25,261 bases of DNA from Chara braunii (Eukaryota; Streptophyta; Charophyceae; Charales; Characeae): NCBI GenBank assembly GCA_003427395.1, contig BFEA01000011.1, forward strand, positions 635,314 through 660,574, given 5' to 3'. A program made the position numbers and the translations under genes. Below, in pieces: positions 16,615 to 25,261 of the stretch. How positions within the stretch are numbered: position 1 is the first letter of the stretch; the number at the start of each line of letters is the position of its first letter. The notes under the pieces are model-generated. The model was not told the DNA's origin. It did not search any database and saw only the letters and a list, made by a program, of their open reading frames with translations.

Positions 16615-18084
16615 ATGGTCAAGATGGCAGGACGAGGGAGACCGAGTTCTTCTGTAGGGACTAATGAGGAGGCTCTGGTAGGTGTTATACGGAAACTGAT
16701 AGAGAGAGTTGACACTATAAAAGGAGGGTCAGATATCGCGAGAGCGAAGAGGCCAGATGAGAGAATTTTTTGTTTCACAAGACCTCAAGTAAACAATTTT
16801 CTGGACGAGTATGAATTATTTGGGCTTGGTTATGGCTGGACAGACAAGCAGTGGCTTAAGCACCTTCTATCTTATTGTGACACTGACTCGAGGTTGGTTG
16901 TTCAAGAGTTGATGGAAGGGGTCACTACATGGGAAGATGTCAAAGAAAGAATGAAAAGAGAATTTGAGAAAGACTCAGTTTCAACTATAACCGAAGATTT
17001 TATCAACATCAGAAGAGCTAAGTATGACACTTTCAATGTTTTTCTTCAACTCTTCATCCGAACAACAAGAAGAATCCGATATTTGGATGAAGCCCAGAGA
17101 TGTAATATATTTATGACTAACTTTACTGACACTGAAAGGCAGGCGGTTCTTAATCAGGTTCAACATTATCCTCTCACATGGGATGAAATGGTTGCAATTG
17201 TCAGAACCTTGCCTACGGTCTCTCACAAGAAGTGGTCACTAGACCAGATCAGTACGTTGACAAAAAACTGGGAGACAGAGAATGGTTTGTGCAGAGGAAA
17301 CAATCTGAATGTTGAAAATATTATTCAAAGGGTTATGGCCAACTACATGCCTGCCAATCATGTTGTGGATGAAAAAAGGAAGAAAAATGCAGAAAATGGT
17401 GATGATGAGGATGATGATGATGATGATGGCTATGGTAAAAGAGGAGATTCCTCTCGATCCAGGAACAATGAAGGGAATGGTGAAATGGGGAACAGAGAGA
17501 GAAGAAAGTACGACGAGCGACCAAAGAAGAAATTTGTCTGCTATTATTATGGTGAAGGAGGTCATACTGCCACTTACTGTAAACCACTGGAAGAGGATGT
17601 GAAGAGTGGAGAGGCAAAGAAGGATGCAATGAGTCATGTTTGTGACAGTTCATGGAACAAATTAGATCCCAGACATCCTGGAGGTATGCGACTTCTTGCC
17701 CTTAAGCATGATGAAAAAATAAAGAAAAGAAAGGCTAATGTGAATGTACATACATTTGTAGGCGAACTGCCCAAGGGACTCATACAAGAGCATGATGATT
17801 CACTTACCTTGATTGAGCTTCCTTTACAGTCTCTTTCTTTGGTGAAGGACGAGACTGATGAGATTATTCCAGATGTGCCTTTGTTATGCGAGAATTTGGC
17901 TCCTCAGATTTCCTCTAAGTTGGCAGTGTTTTCTCCTAACAAGCCTACTTGTTTGGTTAACATGATGTCATTTGAAGGTGACTTACCACCAGAACTTGTT
18001 ATAGAACCGGACCCAATGATTGGGGAAGTGAGGAATGTTCATGCACATTTAACCCCTCAAATGATAGAGGAAAAAAAAAGATGA
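16615..18084 (+). CDS. gag: Gag polyprotein (Ty3/gypsy type) with a damaged zinc knuckle
   Basis: 489 codons from ATG 16615; ATG 16624, nine bases on, has the better context (AAGATGG). Residues about 45-215 have the Retrotrans_gag capsid pattern (FTRPQVNNFLDEYELFG, TWEDVKERMKREFEKD, then FLQLFIRTTRRIRYLD). A poly-Asp run (about 265-275) and a basic segment follow. The nucleocapsid knuckle at residues 309-322 reads CYYYGEGGHTATYC: the second Cys of CX2CX4HX4C is Tyr (TAT, 17548-17550), so zinc binding is probably lost. The C-terminal third is acidic and looks like a linker to protease. The TGA at 18082 is followed by the same open frame into protease, so it is either a Gag/Pol boundary or a mutation. 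Confidence 0.85.
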   Translation: MVKMAGRGRPSSSVGTNEEALVGVIRKLIERVDTIKGGSDIARAKRPDERIFCFTRPQVNNFLDEYELFGLGYGWTDKQWLKHLLSYCDTDSRLVVQELMEGVTTWEDVKERMKREFEKDSVSTITEDFINIRRAKYDTFNVFLQLFIRTTRRIRYLDEAQRCNIFMTNFTDTERQAVLNQVQHYPLTWDEMVAIVRTLPTVSHKKWSLDQISTLTKNWETENGLCRGNNLNVENIIQRVMANYMPANHVVDEKRKKNAENGDDEDDDDDDGYGKRGDSSRSRNNEGNGEMGNRERRKYDERPKKKFVCYYYGEGGHTATYCKPLEEDVKSGEAKKDAMSHVCDSSWNKLDPRHPGGMRLLALKHDEKIKKRKANVNVHTFVGELPKGLIQEHDDSLTLIELPLQSLSLVKDETDEIIPDVPLLCENLAPQISSKLAVFSPNKPTCLVNMMSFEGDLPPELVIEPDPMIGEVRNVHAHLTPQMIEEKKR

Positions 18085-19065
18085 AAGACCGAGGAGACTC
18101 TGATTGAAATTCTTGATGATCAAGAACCAGAAACCCTACCCAAGAGAAGTGAACAAGGGAAGAAGAAAAATTTTTTACTTAAGGGTGAATTAGCAAATGA
18201 AACAGTAATTACTAATGTGATTACTAAGATGTTGGAAGAAACAGAGGTGACGTTGTCCTTGAAGGAGGCAATGACACTAGCACCCAAGTTGAGAGAGGAA
18301 TTAAAGAAATTAATTGTGAAGAAGAGAATGAAAGTTAATTACTTGGGATCAGTCTTTCCTACTAAGGTTAACAGGACCTTGTCTGGATGCAAGATGAGGT
18401 TCGCAACTATGGGTTGTGACTACTTAACGATTTACATTAATCAAGTGAAAATTCGAGTCTTCGTTGATTCCGGGGCAGAGATGATACTTATTTATCAGAA
18501 GGCAATTGAAGTCTGTGGACTGACTATTGATTAGCCTGGAAAACAAACGCTAAGCAATATTGTTGGACAACTCTTCGTAGCAGGATCTATTGATTATATG
18601 CCCATTAGAGTTGAATTGATGTCAGTTGAGTTATTGGGATTTGTGATACCAGACTTGGATCATGACTGTATTCTGGGCACCTCGTTCTTACATAGGATGG
18701 AGGTTGTCCAGTTCTTCAATCATGAATGGTCATCCTGGATCAGTCTGCAAGACCCGAAAACTGCTCAAGAGCAGACTTTCGTGGTTTGTCCGGCCTACCA
18801 TCACAAGCATAAGCACAAGATATCAGCCAACTCAATTAGAAGGGAAGAGTCCGCCGAGAGGGCAAGGAAGATCAAGGAAAAAAATAAACAAGATTTTAAG
18901 GAGGAGGTCTCGGTTGATATTAATTAAATTTCAAAGATGGTGAAAGCTCTTGATAAATTCAAAGACGAAGATAGGCAGATTGAAGCATTTAAGAAAGTTG
19001 TTGAGACGGCCAAGGGCAGAAAAATGAAATTAAAATTTACATCAACTCATCTTTTTTTAGGAAAA
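18085..19065 (+). pseudogene. pol: Pol, aspartic protease region (in-frame TAG and TAA)
   Basis: In the same frame as gag. The retropepsin active site VFVDSGAEM has its catalytic Asp at 18466-18468. The second conserved strand DHDCILGTSFLHR lies at about 18661-18700. Both are typical of the retroviral-type protease of Ty3 elements, which cuts Gag and Pol. TAG at 18532-18534 separates the two halves; TAA at 18925-18927 follows. Beyond that the frame continues with MVKALDKFKDEDRQ to a TAG near 19066. A T7 run at about 19051-19057 marks the likely frameshift into the RT frame. Confidence 0.8.
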
Positions 19066-19103
19066 TAGTCATTGGGTCGAAAATAAAATATAAGCCCAAG
19101 GGG

Positions 19104-20338
19104 GTGAAGAAGAACCCAGTGGTGGTCCTAATAGAAAATGATTATGACGAAGCACTGAAAAAAAAAAAGAGAATTATTAAAGCATTAAGGGAATCTGCTA
19201 AATTTGGGAACAAAAACACAACGATGAAGATATGCTCTGATCAATTTATCTTGCCTAAAGAGAAGGAATATATCTTCAAGGTGTGTCAAGAGTTCTCTGG
19301 TACATTCTCTTTTAATGATGAAGAAAGAGGATGGCTGAATGTGGATATGATTAAGATGACAAAAATCTGGACAGTTGATCACATCCCATGGAATGATAGA
19401 CCAACTAAGTATGCCATGAAGGAAGAGGTAGAAGTGGTAAAGTACCTTGACAAAAAGATTACATTTAATGTTGCTGAACCTACTGATAGACCGTATGCTA
19501 ACCACTGGTTTTGCTTTTGGAAACCAGGCGGTGGATTGAGATGGATACAGAATCTCCAGAAGCTCAACCCAGTAACGGTACGTAACGCAGATAGTCTCCC
19601 TAATGCTGATCTTCTTTCTGAATCCTTTGTTGGCCGATGCATTTATTCTTTAATTGATTTATATTATGGCTATGATCAGTTTCTCATTGATCCCACTAGT
19701 CAAGGGGTCTCATTCAATGATTGTTATGCACACGCCAAGGGGTCTAATTCAGATGTGTGTGGTACCTCAGGGCTAAACTAATGGTGTGACAGTGGTTCAA
19801 AGGGATATGATCAAAGTCATGCAGGACATCTCTCCTCAGATAACCAGTCCTTATATTGATGATAATCCTGTTAGAGGACCTATGGTAAGAGACAAGACTT
19901 TGGTTGGGGATGGCGTCAGAAAGTTCGTTTGGGAACATGCTGAAGGCGTAAAGCTTGTCCTGGAGAGACTTCAAAAGTATAATCTGACCGCCAATGGACC
20001 AAAGTTACTTATCTTCCAAGCAGAGGTCACCATTTCGGGGTTCAGATGTTTCTCCAATGGTAGGAACCCTAACCCGAAGAAGATGGACAAAATTTTGAAC
20101 TGGCATCCGCCCCTCAAACGAGTGACAAATGAAAGGAGCTTCTTGGGTATCTGTGGGTTCTGGAGGATTTTTATACCTCATTTTGCTACCCTTGCATAGC
20201 CACTCATGAAAATGGTGAGACAATGGGCTGATTTATCTTGGACTGAGAAAAGACAGATTGTTGCAAAAACTCTACAGGTAAAATTAAAAGATGGTGGTGT
20301 GGTGTTGGGAGTATCTTTCTATGATGATGAGGAAGAGT
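19104..20338 (+). pseudogene. pol: Pol, reverse transcriptase (frameshift, in-frame stops)
   Basis: The first part (19104-19781 frame) holds the RT fingers and motif A: NHWFCFWKPGGGLRWIQNLQ, LNPVTVRNADSLPNADLL and YSLIDLYYGYDQF, with the catalytic Asp at 19656-19658. Near 19700-19720 the match moves to another frame, with MHTPRGLIQM and, after a TAA at 19774-19776, the YIDD active-site box at 19852-19863. The thumb and connection follow (VRKFVWEHAEGV, YNLTANGPK, FLGICGFWRIFIPHF). TAG at 20197-20199 falls within the usual A-x-PL motif. RT copies element RNA into DNA in the particle; this copy cannot. Confidence 0.85.
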
Positions 20339-20340
20339 GA

Positions 20341-20724
20341 CCCTTCATCATCGAGGCAGATAGAGGACCAGTTCCTCTGGGTGGTGTACTCATACAGAAG
20401 GATGAGAATGGTAGAGAAAGACCTCTAAGGTTTGAGAGTACGAGTCTCAATTCCACAGAAAGAGACTACACCCAGTTCAGGAAAGAACTGCAGACCATTA
20501 TCCACTGTCTCAGGTGCTTCAGACACTATGTCCTTGGAAGGAGATTCACTCTGAGAACTGATGCATCTGCTGTGATAGGTGCAATTAAGAAGCACCAACA
20601 AGTAGATCCAACAGTAAGCAGATGGATAACCTTCATTTGAACTTTTGATTTTTTCTTGGAAAAGATTCTAACTTAAAAAAACAAGGCAGATGGTCTAGGT
20701 CGAATCGAATGGAGGAAAGATTGA
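20341..20724 (+). pseudogene. pol: Pol, RNase H domain
   Basis: Starts just after TGA 20338-20340. It shows FIIEADRGPVPLGGVLIQ (first catalytic Asp 20359-20361), TERDYTQFRKELQTI (Glu 20485-20487) and FTLRTDASAV (Asp 20560-20562), so the three acidic residues seen here are intact. The following PTVSRWITFI, stop, TFDFFLEKI, stop, KADGLGRIEW is the tether to integrase. It is interrupted by TGA 20638-20640 (where relatives have Arg, from memory), TAA 20674-20676 and TGA 20722-20724. RNase H removes the RNA strand after reverse transcription. Confidence 0.85.
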
Positions 20725-22319
20725 GAAGAAGAAGATATTGAAGGAACTATTGAAGAATCTTCTTATGTTGATAATTTTCTGGATGAGAAAGATGATGAAG
20801 ATTATGAAGAACCAAGCTCCTATAAGTGGAGTTTATGGCCTGAAGAAAGAGACAACTGGGGAGAAATCCTTGATGCTTATGTGTATGAATCAATTCTCGG
20901 GAAAGAAGAGGAGGAAGAACAAAATGATTTGTATGCAAAGATCAATGCAGCAGTTGTCGTTGTCCATGAGATAGGGGAAAGTTCAGGCTCAAGGAATGAA
21001 GAAGAAGGAGAGAGGAAAGAGGAAGAGATATCATTTATCTTTGAAGAGTACGATGAAATTCACCAAGAGGTCGGGAAGAAAATGGAGAAGGAACGGCTGA
21101 AGGAATATTATTGTAAAAATTCAAGGAAAAAGTTCAGACTAAAGCAAGGCCATCTCTTCGTGGATAACAAGGGAGAGTTGCCTCCACTAAGAGTGGTTTG
21201 TGGTAAAGAAAGACAATTGGAAATAATTGCTGCTCAACATGAAGGGGTTGTTGGTGGCCATAAAGTTGCTGAAGCAACCAGACAGTTAAGCTCGACTTCT
21301 GGTCTGGCATGAGAGACATGATCTACATGTTATGTAACTCATGTGTGTTATGTCAGAAGAGATCTACTACGAGGATGATTGAGCCTTTATTTCCTACTTT
21401 CCTGGTAGAACCAGACAGCAAAGTTCATTTGGATCTCATCACCATGTCACTAGGTAAGGGAGGAATGAGGTACATATTGAACATGAGAGATAATTTTTTT
21501 GGCTATCTTGAGGCAAAGGCCCTGAGGAGGAAGACCGTCGAGCAAGTCAATCTCAGGTACCCTTTCATCAGAGAGTTAATCTCAGACAGAGTATCAAAGT
21601 TCAGAAATGAGATTGTAAGTAGGACCACTCTCAGATTGGGTGTCAGAATTCGATATGTGACTACCTATCACCCTCAAGCAAACGCACCAGTTGAGAGGGG
21701 TCACAGAACTCTGAAAGACTCATTGGCCACGTGGTGTGAAAGAAATCTCATTCACTGGCCAAAGATATTAAGAGTTGCAATTTATGCTGACAACATTACT
21801 GTCAAGAGAACCACTGGATATGCTCCATTTACCCTGTGGTACGGTCGATATGCTACCTTGCTTATTGAGAACATTGTCAAGACATGGTCGAGTCAAGAGA
21901 GTGACAGAGACTATTCTATTTTAGAGCTTCTTCAAATCAGAATGAGACACATATCCGAGGTTGATCAGGCAGTTATGGATGTTGCAGAGAGAATGACATC
22001 TAGCATATTATCAGATCAAGAGAGATGGAACAGGAAAAGATATATAAGAAAAGAGAAACTAAAGGTTGGTGACGTTGTCCTTCTGTTCGATAGTTCTCTT
22101 GGGACTCAATGGACTAAACGACTGGAGCCCAGATGGCTCGGTTCCTACATAATTAAAGGTGAACCAGAAGGTAAGGTTTATGAGATATCAGAAATTGATG
22201 GATCCAGGGTTCATGAGATGATATTAGGGTCAAGACGTCGTAAGTTTATCTTGAGAGACTCGTATTTGATCTCTACAGTGACCACAAAAAGAGGAAAGAA
22301 AGGTCAATCATCCAAGTAA
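20725..22319 (+). pseudogene. pol: Pol, integrase (frameshift in the zinc-binding domain)
   Basis: An acidic linker (about 20730-21080) leads to the HHCC domain: His codons at 21238 and 21259 in the RNase H frame, Cys codons at 21342 and 21351 (CVLC) in the next frame. A one-base-type frameshift therefore lies at about 21265-21300. The core has D (HLDLIT, 21432), D (LISDRVSKF, 21585) and E (PVERGH, 21693), with exactly 35 residues between the last two. The first two are 50 residues apart, slightly short. The C-terminal domain reads LKVGDVVLLFD and RWLGSYII, the GPY/F module with Ser for Pro. No chromodomain is seen. The last ORF (336 codons) ends at TAA 22317-22319. Confidence 0.88.
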
Positions 22320-22667
22320 AAGAACAGTTCCAGAGAATTGAGAGAGAGTACAATAAGATAGTGAGACTCCAAAACTGAATTTTCAGCTAATTCTGATCAT
22401 TCTTGCATTGTCAATTCAGTATTTTGGTTTTCAACATGTCAAGTTAATTTTGTTTCAGTAAGTAACAGAGTTAAAAAAAAAAGACTAAGTTTCTTTGATG
22501 CAGAGCTACAGTCGGTCCATGAGTGTCAAGCCCTGAGAGTGGGGAGTGACTGTGAGATACAGTTGCAATGAGCATTGATGCAGTGGCAAGATTTGAGAGA
22601 CTCATGGTTGTGGCACATCAAAAGATGTAATCAGTATTATTTTTATGATAAAAGAGAAAGCATAATG
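22320..22667. other. 3' non-coding region after integrase
   Basis: AT-rich, with no frame of note. It contains an A10 run at about 22472-22481. CTGAATTTTCAG near 22376 resembles CTGAATTTTTCAG near 13887 in the 5' leader, but the likeness does not extend far enough to call an LTR. Confidence 0.35.
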
Positions 22668-22925
22668 GGCATAAAGAAGTTCAGTTCTGTCTCATTAAGA
22701 GTTGTCAGCAGAAAGACTTCGTGTCTCTGACTAAGTTGTCCATCTTAGAAGTTCAGATGAGGACAGGCATAAAGAAGTTCAGCTTTACTTGACTGAGAAT
22801 TGTCAGTAAAGGGACTTCGTGTTTCTTGACTTATTTGCATGTCTTCGCTCAGATGAGGGAAGGGACCTCTCTGAAATCAACATTTCAGTAAATTCCCAGA
22901 TGAGGGAAGGGACCTCTCTAGGGCC
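22668..22925 (+). repeat. 98-bp and 47-bp tandem repeats in the 3' region
   Basis: GGCATAAAGAAGTTCAG recurs at 22668 and 22766 (98 bp). Each unit continues with a variant of GTCAG(C/T)A and GGGACTTCGTGT or AGACTTCGTGT. CAGATGAGGGAAGGGACC then recurs at 22850 and 22897 (47 bp). Two units each, with no reading frame across them. Confidence 0.8.
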
Positions 22926-23145
22926 AGCACTAAGCATTTTCCCTGACACTGAAGGGAGGTTTCTTGTAAGTGCTTGATGTTGGTTATTTTGTTGTTGTTC
23001 AGTGCCTCTTGAGACTGAAGTGGCGTCCCTTGATAAATGTTTGTCGTGTTATTTGGGGCATGAACAGTCTGCTTGTGGGGTTTTACATCCTTGCTTGATT
23101 GTCTGTGCCTGAGATTTTCTTCACTAACCTAAGATGTCGTTGATT
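22926..23145. other. T-rich spacer
   Basis: Nothing recognised. It leads into the GC-richer tRNA-like segment, with a clear change in base composition at about 23148. Confidence 0.3.
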
Positions 23146-23771
23146 GTCGGGGTTAGCCAGAGCCTTACCGCAAATCTGGTGTGGTCACCAGGTCCCCGAC
23201 GCGAGTGTCGAATTCCATAGTTTGGCTAAGGCTAAGGCTCCGGGGGCCTGGCCTGTGAGGTCAAAAGGGGTCAGTTCGAACCCTACCGCAGTCAGAGGAT
23301 GCAATCCAGTAAGGTTCGCCAGAGCCTTGAAACGTAGTTAGACCGGGTCCTACGTTCAAAAATTTGGGTGGGGCAGCCAGCGCCCTAGGCCTAAAACTGG
23401 TGGGTGAGTCGGTCCCCAACTGCCTGGTCAGATCCTGGTTCGGGACAGTTAGACTGACGGGAGGTCTACTGTCATAGGGTGACCAGACCCACTATAGTCT
23501 GGGTGTCCTGGCGAGAGTGCCAAAGGGGTGCTATGCTCGAGTAGTGGGTATGGTGGTCTTGACCTGGAGGCAGGTTAAAGGGGCTGTCAAGACAAATGGT
23601 CTGATTAGTCCGCGCCTGAGGAGGGCCGAATGAGGGATGTCAGACTGACGGGAAATCTGTCACCCCTAGCCAGTGGTGGGCTAAAACCAAGGCAATCGAC
23701 TAACTCTGGGTGTGAAGAATTGTTGTGTGATATGTATTATTTTATTATTTATTATTTATTATTTTATTTAT
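23146..23771 (+). mobile_element. tRNA-derived SINE-like segment with Pol III box-like motifs
   Basis: A GC-richer block within AT-rich DNA. Box A-like TGGCTAAGG (23223-23231) and box B-like AGTTCGAACCC (23273-23283) are about 42 bp apart, a tRNA/SINE-like distance. A second pair is weaker: TTAGCCAGAGCC (23153) and TCGAATTCC (23208). A 5' block (GCCAG-x-GCC...CTGGTG...GGTCCCC) is repeated 220 bp on (23156 and 23376), and GACTGACGGGA occurs at 23452 and 23643. The block ends in a TTATTATTTATT-rich tail (23735-23770). This fits a tRNA-derived SINE or composite of two, but no full tRNA cloverleaf was verified. Confidence 0.4.
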
Positions 23772-23900
23772 GGGGTTCTACTTTACTTTGCTATTGTATG
23801 ATTGCTGGTTATTAGAGGGTCTGCATGTTGGGGCCACAATCTGTTGTATGTGGAACTTATTGTTTTGCAGATTTTATTCAGGTTCACTCGAAGTTCCCAG

Positions 23901-24085
23901 ACCAGAGAAAAGGAAAAAGGGTTTGGTATCCTTTTTCCTGTTTGAGAAGTTTAGGAGACGCCTCACTCAGACCAGAGAAAGAGAACAGGGTTTGGTATTC
24001 CCATCAGATACTTGAGAAGTTGGAAAGACGTCTCACTCAGGCCAGAGAACAGAAAAAAGGGTTTGGTATGCCATATCCTCAGCAT
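23901..24085 (+). repeat. 70-bp tandem repeat, 2.6 units
   Basis: CCAGAGAA...GGGTTTGGTAT starts at 23901, 23971 and 24041, exactly 70 bp apart. Units share TTGAGAAGTT and GACG(C/T)CTCACTCAG. As 70 is not a multiple of three, the short open frames across it (for example 23825-24277) shift relative to the repeat and are not convincing genes. Confidence 0.85.
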
Positions 24086-24567
24086 AACAGACAGAGTGAG
24101 TGTCCTCGTCATATGGACAACATCCCTGGCACGAGTGTCAGAGCGAGACACAAGGTAACTCTCTTGTTGAAAAGGATGTGGCAAGTCAAGTCAACAACAA
24201 ATGAGAAATCCGTCTTAAATTTGTTTGGTGGCCGACGAGCGACCTGGTTCACGAGGAACCTGCAACCCCGGCCTTAAAGTATTCAAACTCTTAAGCCAAG
24301 AACACCATGAAGTAAAAATGTGAAGTGAGAAATGGACAACAAAATTGAGAATTACTGACTCAAGAACCAGAGAGAAAGTCACGCTTATACAAAAGATAGA
24401 AGGTGACCATGAATTCAATCTGAAGTAAGAGGAGAAGAAAGAAATTGCAGAAAAGAATGCAGCTACTGGGATGAGAAGGGGAAGAGACTGCATAGGGATT
24501 AGAAGGTGAGGTGGCCGACACTAAAGCCCTACTCACTGCAGGAGTAATAAGAGTTCTAGGTGAGGAT
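24086..24567. other. Purine-rich 3' region
   Basis: No gene recognised. It becomes purine-rich after 24290 and ends in the polypurine tract at 24568. Confidence 0.3.
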
Positions 24568-24580
24568 GGAGGGGAAAAAA
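24568..24580 (+). other. Candidate polypurine tract followed by TG
   Basis: GGAGGGGAAAAAA is immediately followed by TG (24581), the arrangement expected at the start of a 3' LTR, where the tract primes plus-strand DNA. If correct, the 3' LTR of element 2 begins at 24581. No matching 5' LTR was found at the left end of the element. Confidence 0.4.
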
Positions 24581-24583
24581 TGT

Positions 24584-24691
24584 TTGGCGCCATAGCGTTG
24601 TCGTTTTGCCTAGATCATCAGCCTGCACTTAACCTGGGTTCGTTCTCTTAAGGACGCCGGTAGGCAGCCAAGATCCCCGGCAACGGCGCCA
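24584..24691 (-). other. tRNA-Asp primer-binding-site-like sequence within a TGGCGCC inverted repeat
   Basis: GATCCCCGGCAACGGCGCCA at 24672-24691 is, as I recall it, the 3' end of plant tRNA-Asp(GUC) including CCA. On the minus strand it therefore reads as a 20-base primer site of the Athila/Tat/Ogre kind. tRNA genes do not encode CCA, so a tRNA gene is less likely. TTGGCGCC at 24584-24591 followed by GCGTTGTCG is a diverged inverted copy on the + strand. A minus-strand LTR element would have its LTR to the right and its body to the left, opposite to the gag-pol here, so this may be a second, nested fragment. Confidence 0.45.
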
Positions 24692-24932
24692 CCTTTCGTG
24701 CGCATCGGTCCCGCACGGGAACCCTCCCGGCCGCGTCACGCAGGATTTTGCAGGACTTGTCACGGAGAGCGTTTGCTACTCTGGCCGAGTGCGCCAGCCG
24801 TACCTCTCGCGAGCCCCTACGACAAGACAGGGTCACGCAAGGCACCACTTACCTCCACCTGCGGGAGCTGTCACCATCCCTTAGGTGGGCGTATCCCCGC
24901 CGAGCTACTGAACCACATGCGAAGGCTTTTCG
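24692..24932. other. GC-rich segment between primer-site-like sequence and satellite
   Basis: Clearly higher GC than both neighbours. Open frames (for example 24698-24955) have no recognisable motif and run into the satellite. It may be LTR sequence of a minus-strand element, if the tRNA-Asp site is real. Confidence 0.3.
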
Positions 24933-25261
24933 TACTTCGTTGCGCTTTCCCCTGATTACATTACTTCCAAACTTGTCATTTGGCTGTTCTTGCTGCTTGG
25001 ATGGGTTGCGATTCATCGTAGGATAATTCGCTGCACTTTTCCCTGATTAGATTGCTGTTACACTTGTCATTTGGTTGTTCTTGATGCTTGGATGGGTTGC
25101 GATTCATCATAGGATACTTCGCTGCACTTTCCCCTGATTAGATTGCTTTCAAACTTGTCATTTGGTTGTTCTTGATGCTTGGATGGGTTGCGATTCATCC
25201 TAGGATACTTCGCTGCACTTTCCCCTAATTAGATTGCTTCCAAACTTGTCATTTGGCTGTT
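24933..25261 (+). repeat. 91-bp satellite array, right block (continues beyond window)
   Basis: Phase-zero positions at 24954, 25045, 25136 and 25227, all 91 bp apart and all subtype B (CATCCTAGGATACTTCG). The first recognisable match to the unit begins at 24933 (TACTTCG). Same orientation as the left block. Confidence 0.92.

Larger units (their letters stand above)
13821..24932 (+). mobile_element. Element 2: Ty3/gypsy-type retroelement with 5' ORF array, splitting the 91-bp satellite
   Basis: This 11.1-kb segment lies between two blocks of the same satellite in the same orientation. The left block stops at repeat position 50 and the right resumes at position 70, so only about 20 bases of one unit are missing or unrecognisable. 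Inside are a five-copy ORF array, Gag, protease, RT, RNase H and integrase in Ty3/gypsy order, then a 2.3-kb 3' region with a polypurine tract at 24568-24580. I could not find matching LTRs or a + strand primer site near 13821-14127, so the true ends are uncertain. A rival view is that the satellite belongs to the LTRs. Confidence 0.55.

Noticed and set aside
13887-22420. LTR pair based on CTGAATTTT(T)CAG at about 13887 and 22376
   Set aside because: The similarity is only a few tens of AT-rich bases and does not extend to a direct repeat of LTR size.
23825-24277. 150-codon frame over the 70-bp repeats
   Set aside because: The repeat length is not a multiple of three, so successive units are read in different frames; similarity between units is at DNA, not protein, level.
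24600-24691. A complete tRNA-Asp gene
   Set aside because: Only the 3' end matches; CCA is present in the DNA and no intact anticodon or D arm could be placed.
24698-25026. Open frames of 85-92 codons at the right end
   Set aside because: They run from GC-rich unassigned DNA into the 91-bp satellite and have no motif.

Overview
The window looks like repeat-dominated nuclear DNA of a eukaryote, most likely a streptophyte (a charophyte alga such as Chara, or a land plant). It has no bacterial-style operons. It holds a decayed Ty3/gypsy-type gag-pol, many satellite and minisatellite arrays, a TATA box, splice-like signals, and a 20-base match to the 3' end of plant-type tRNA-Asp (from memory of the tRNA). 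The species call is an inference; eukaryotic repeat DNA is near certain.

Layout. (1) 1-4731: a decayed, purine-rich retroelement-like unit on the + strand. It begins with three tandem, strongly diverged copies of an unrecognised protein module (1-2142). Two tandem Gag-like reading frames follow (2577-3458 broken, 3559/3745-4731 intact, with a CX2CX4HX4C zinc knuckle). (2) 4732-12400: almost no genes, with nested tandem repeats (38, 28, 66, 51, 161 and 180 bp periods), many perfect hairpins and foldbacks, and a module present twice (about 9640-9850 and 11195-11460) whose hairpin shows a compensatory base-pair change. (3) 12353-13045: a TATA box, a non-coding leader, a GTGAGT donor-like site and a long TTC/CTT tract. 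(4) 13046-13820: a 91-bp satellite array. (5) 13821-24932: an insertion carrying a second retroelement on the + strand. It has a five-copy array of small paralogous ORFs (14128-16479), then Gag (16615-18084), protease, reverse transcriptase, RNase H and integrase (to 22319), then about 2.3 kb of 3' non-coding DNA with repeats, a tRNA-derived SINE-like segment, a polypurine tract and a tRNA-Asp primer-site-like sequence. (6) 24933-25261: the same 91-bp satellite, same orientation and close to in phase, running off the window.

The gag-pol follows the order expected of Ty3/gypsy elements: Gag shell, aspartic protease (DSGA), RT (YIDD), RNase H and D,D-35-E integrase. It carries about ten in-frame stops and at least three frameshifts, so this copy is dead.

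The most interesting feature is the pair of arrays of short paralogous ORFs directly upstream of gag, one in each element. In the second element the ORFs abut or overlap by a few bases, with ATGA at the visible junctions. I do not recognise either protein family. They look like an undescribed class of 5' accessory genes of giant plant or algal LTR elements. The hairpin-rich region at 8.9-11.5 kb is the second point of interest, because its stems are kept by paired changes, as expected of a functional RNA or DNA structure.
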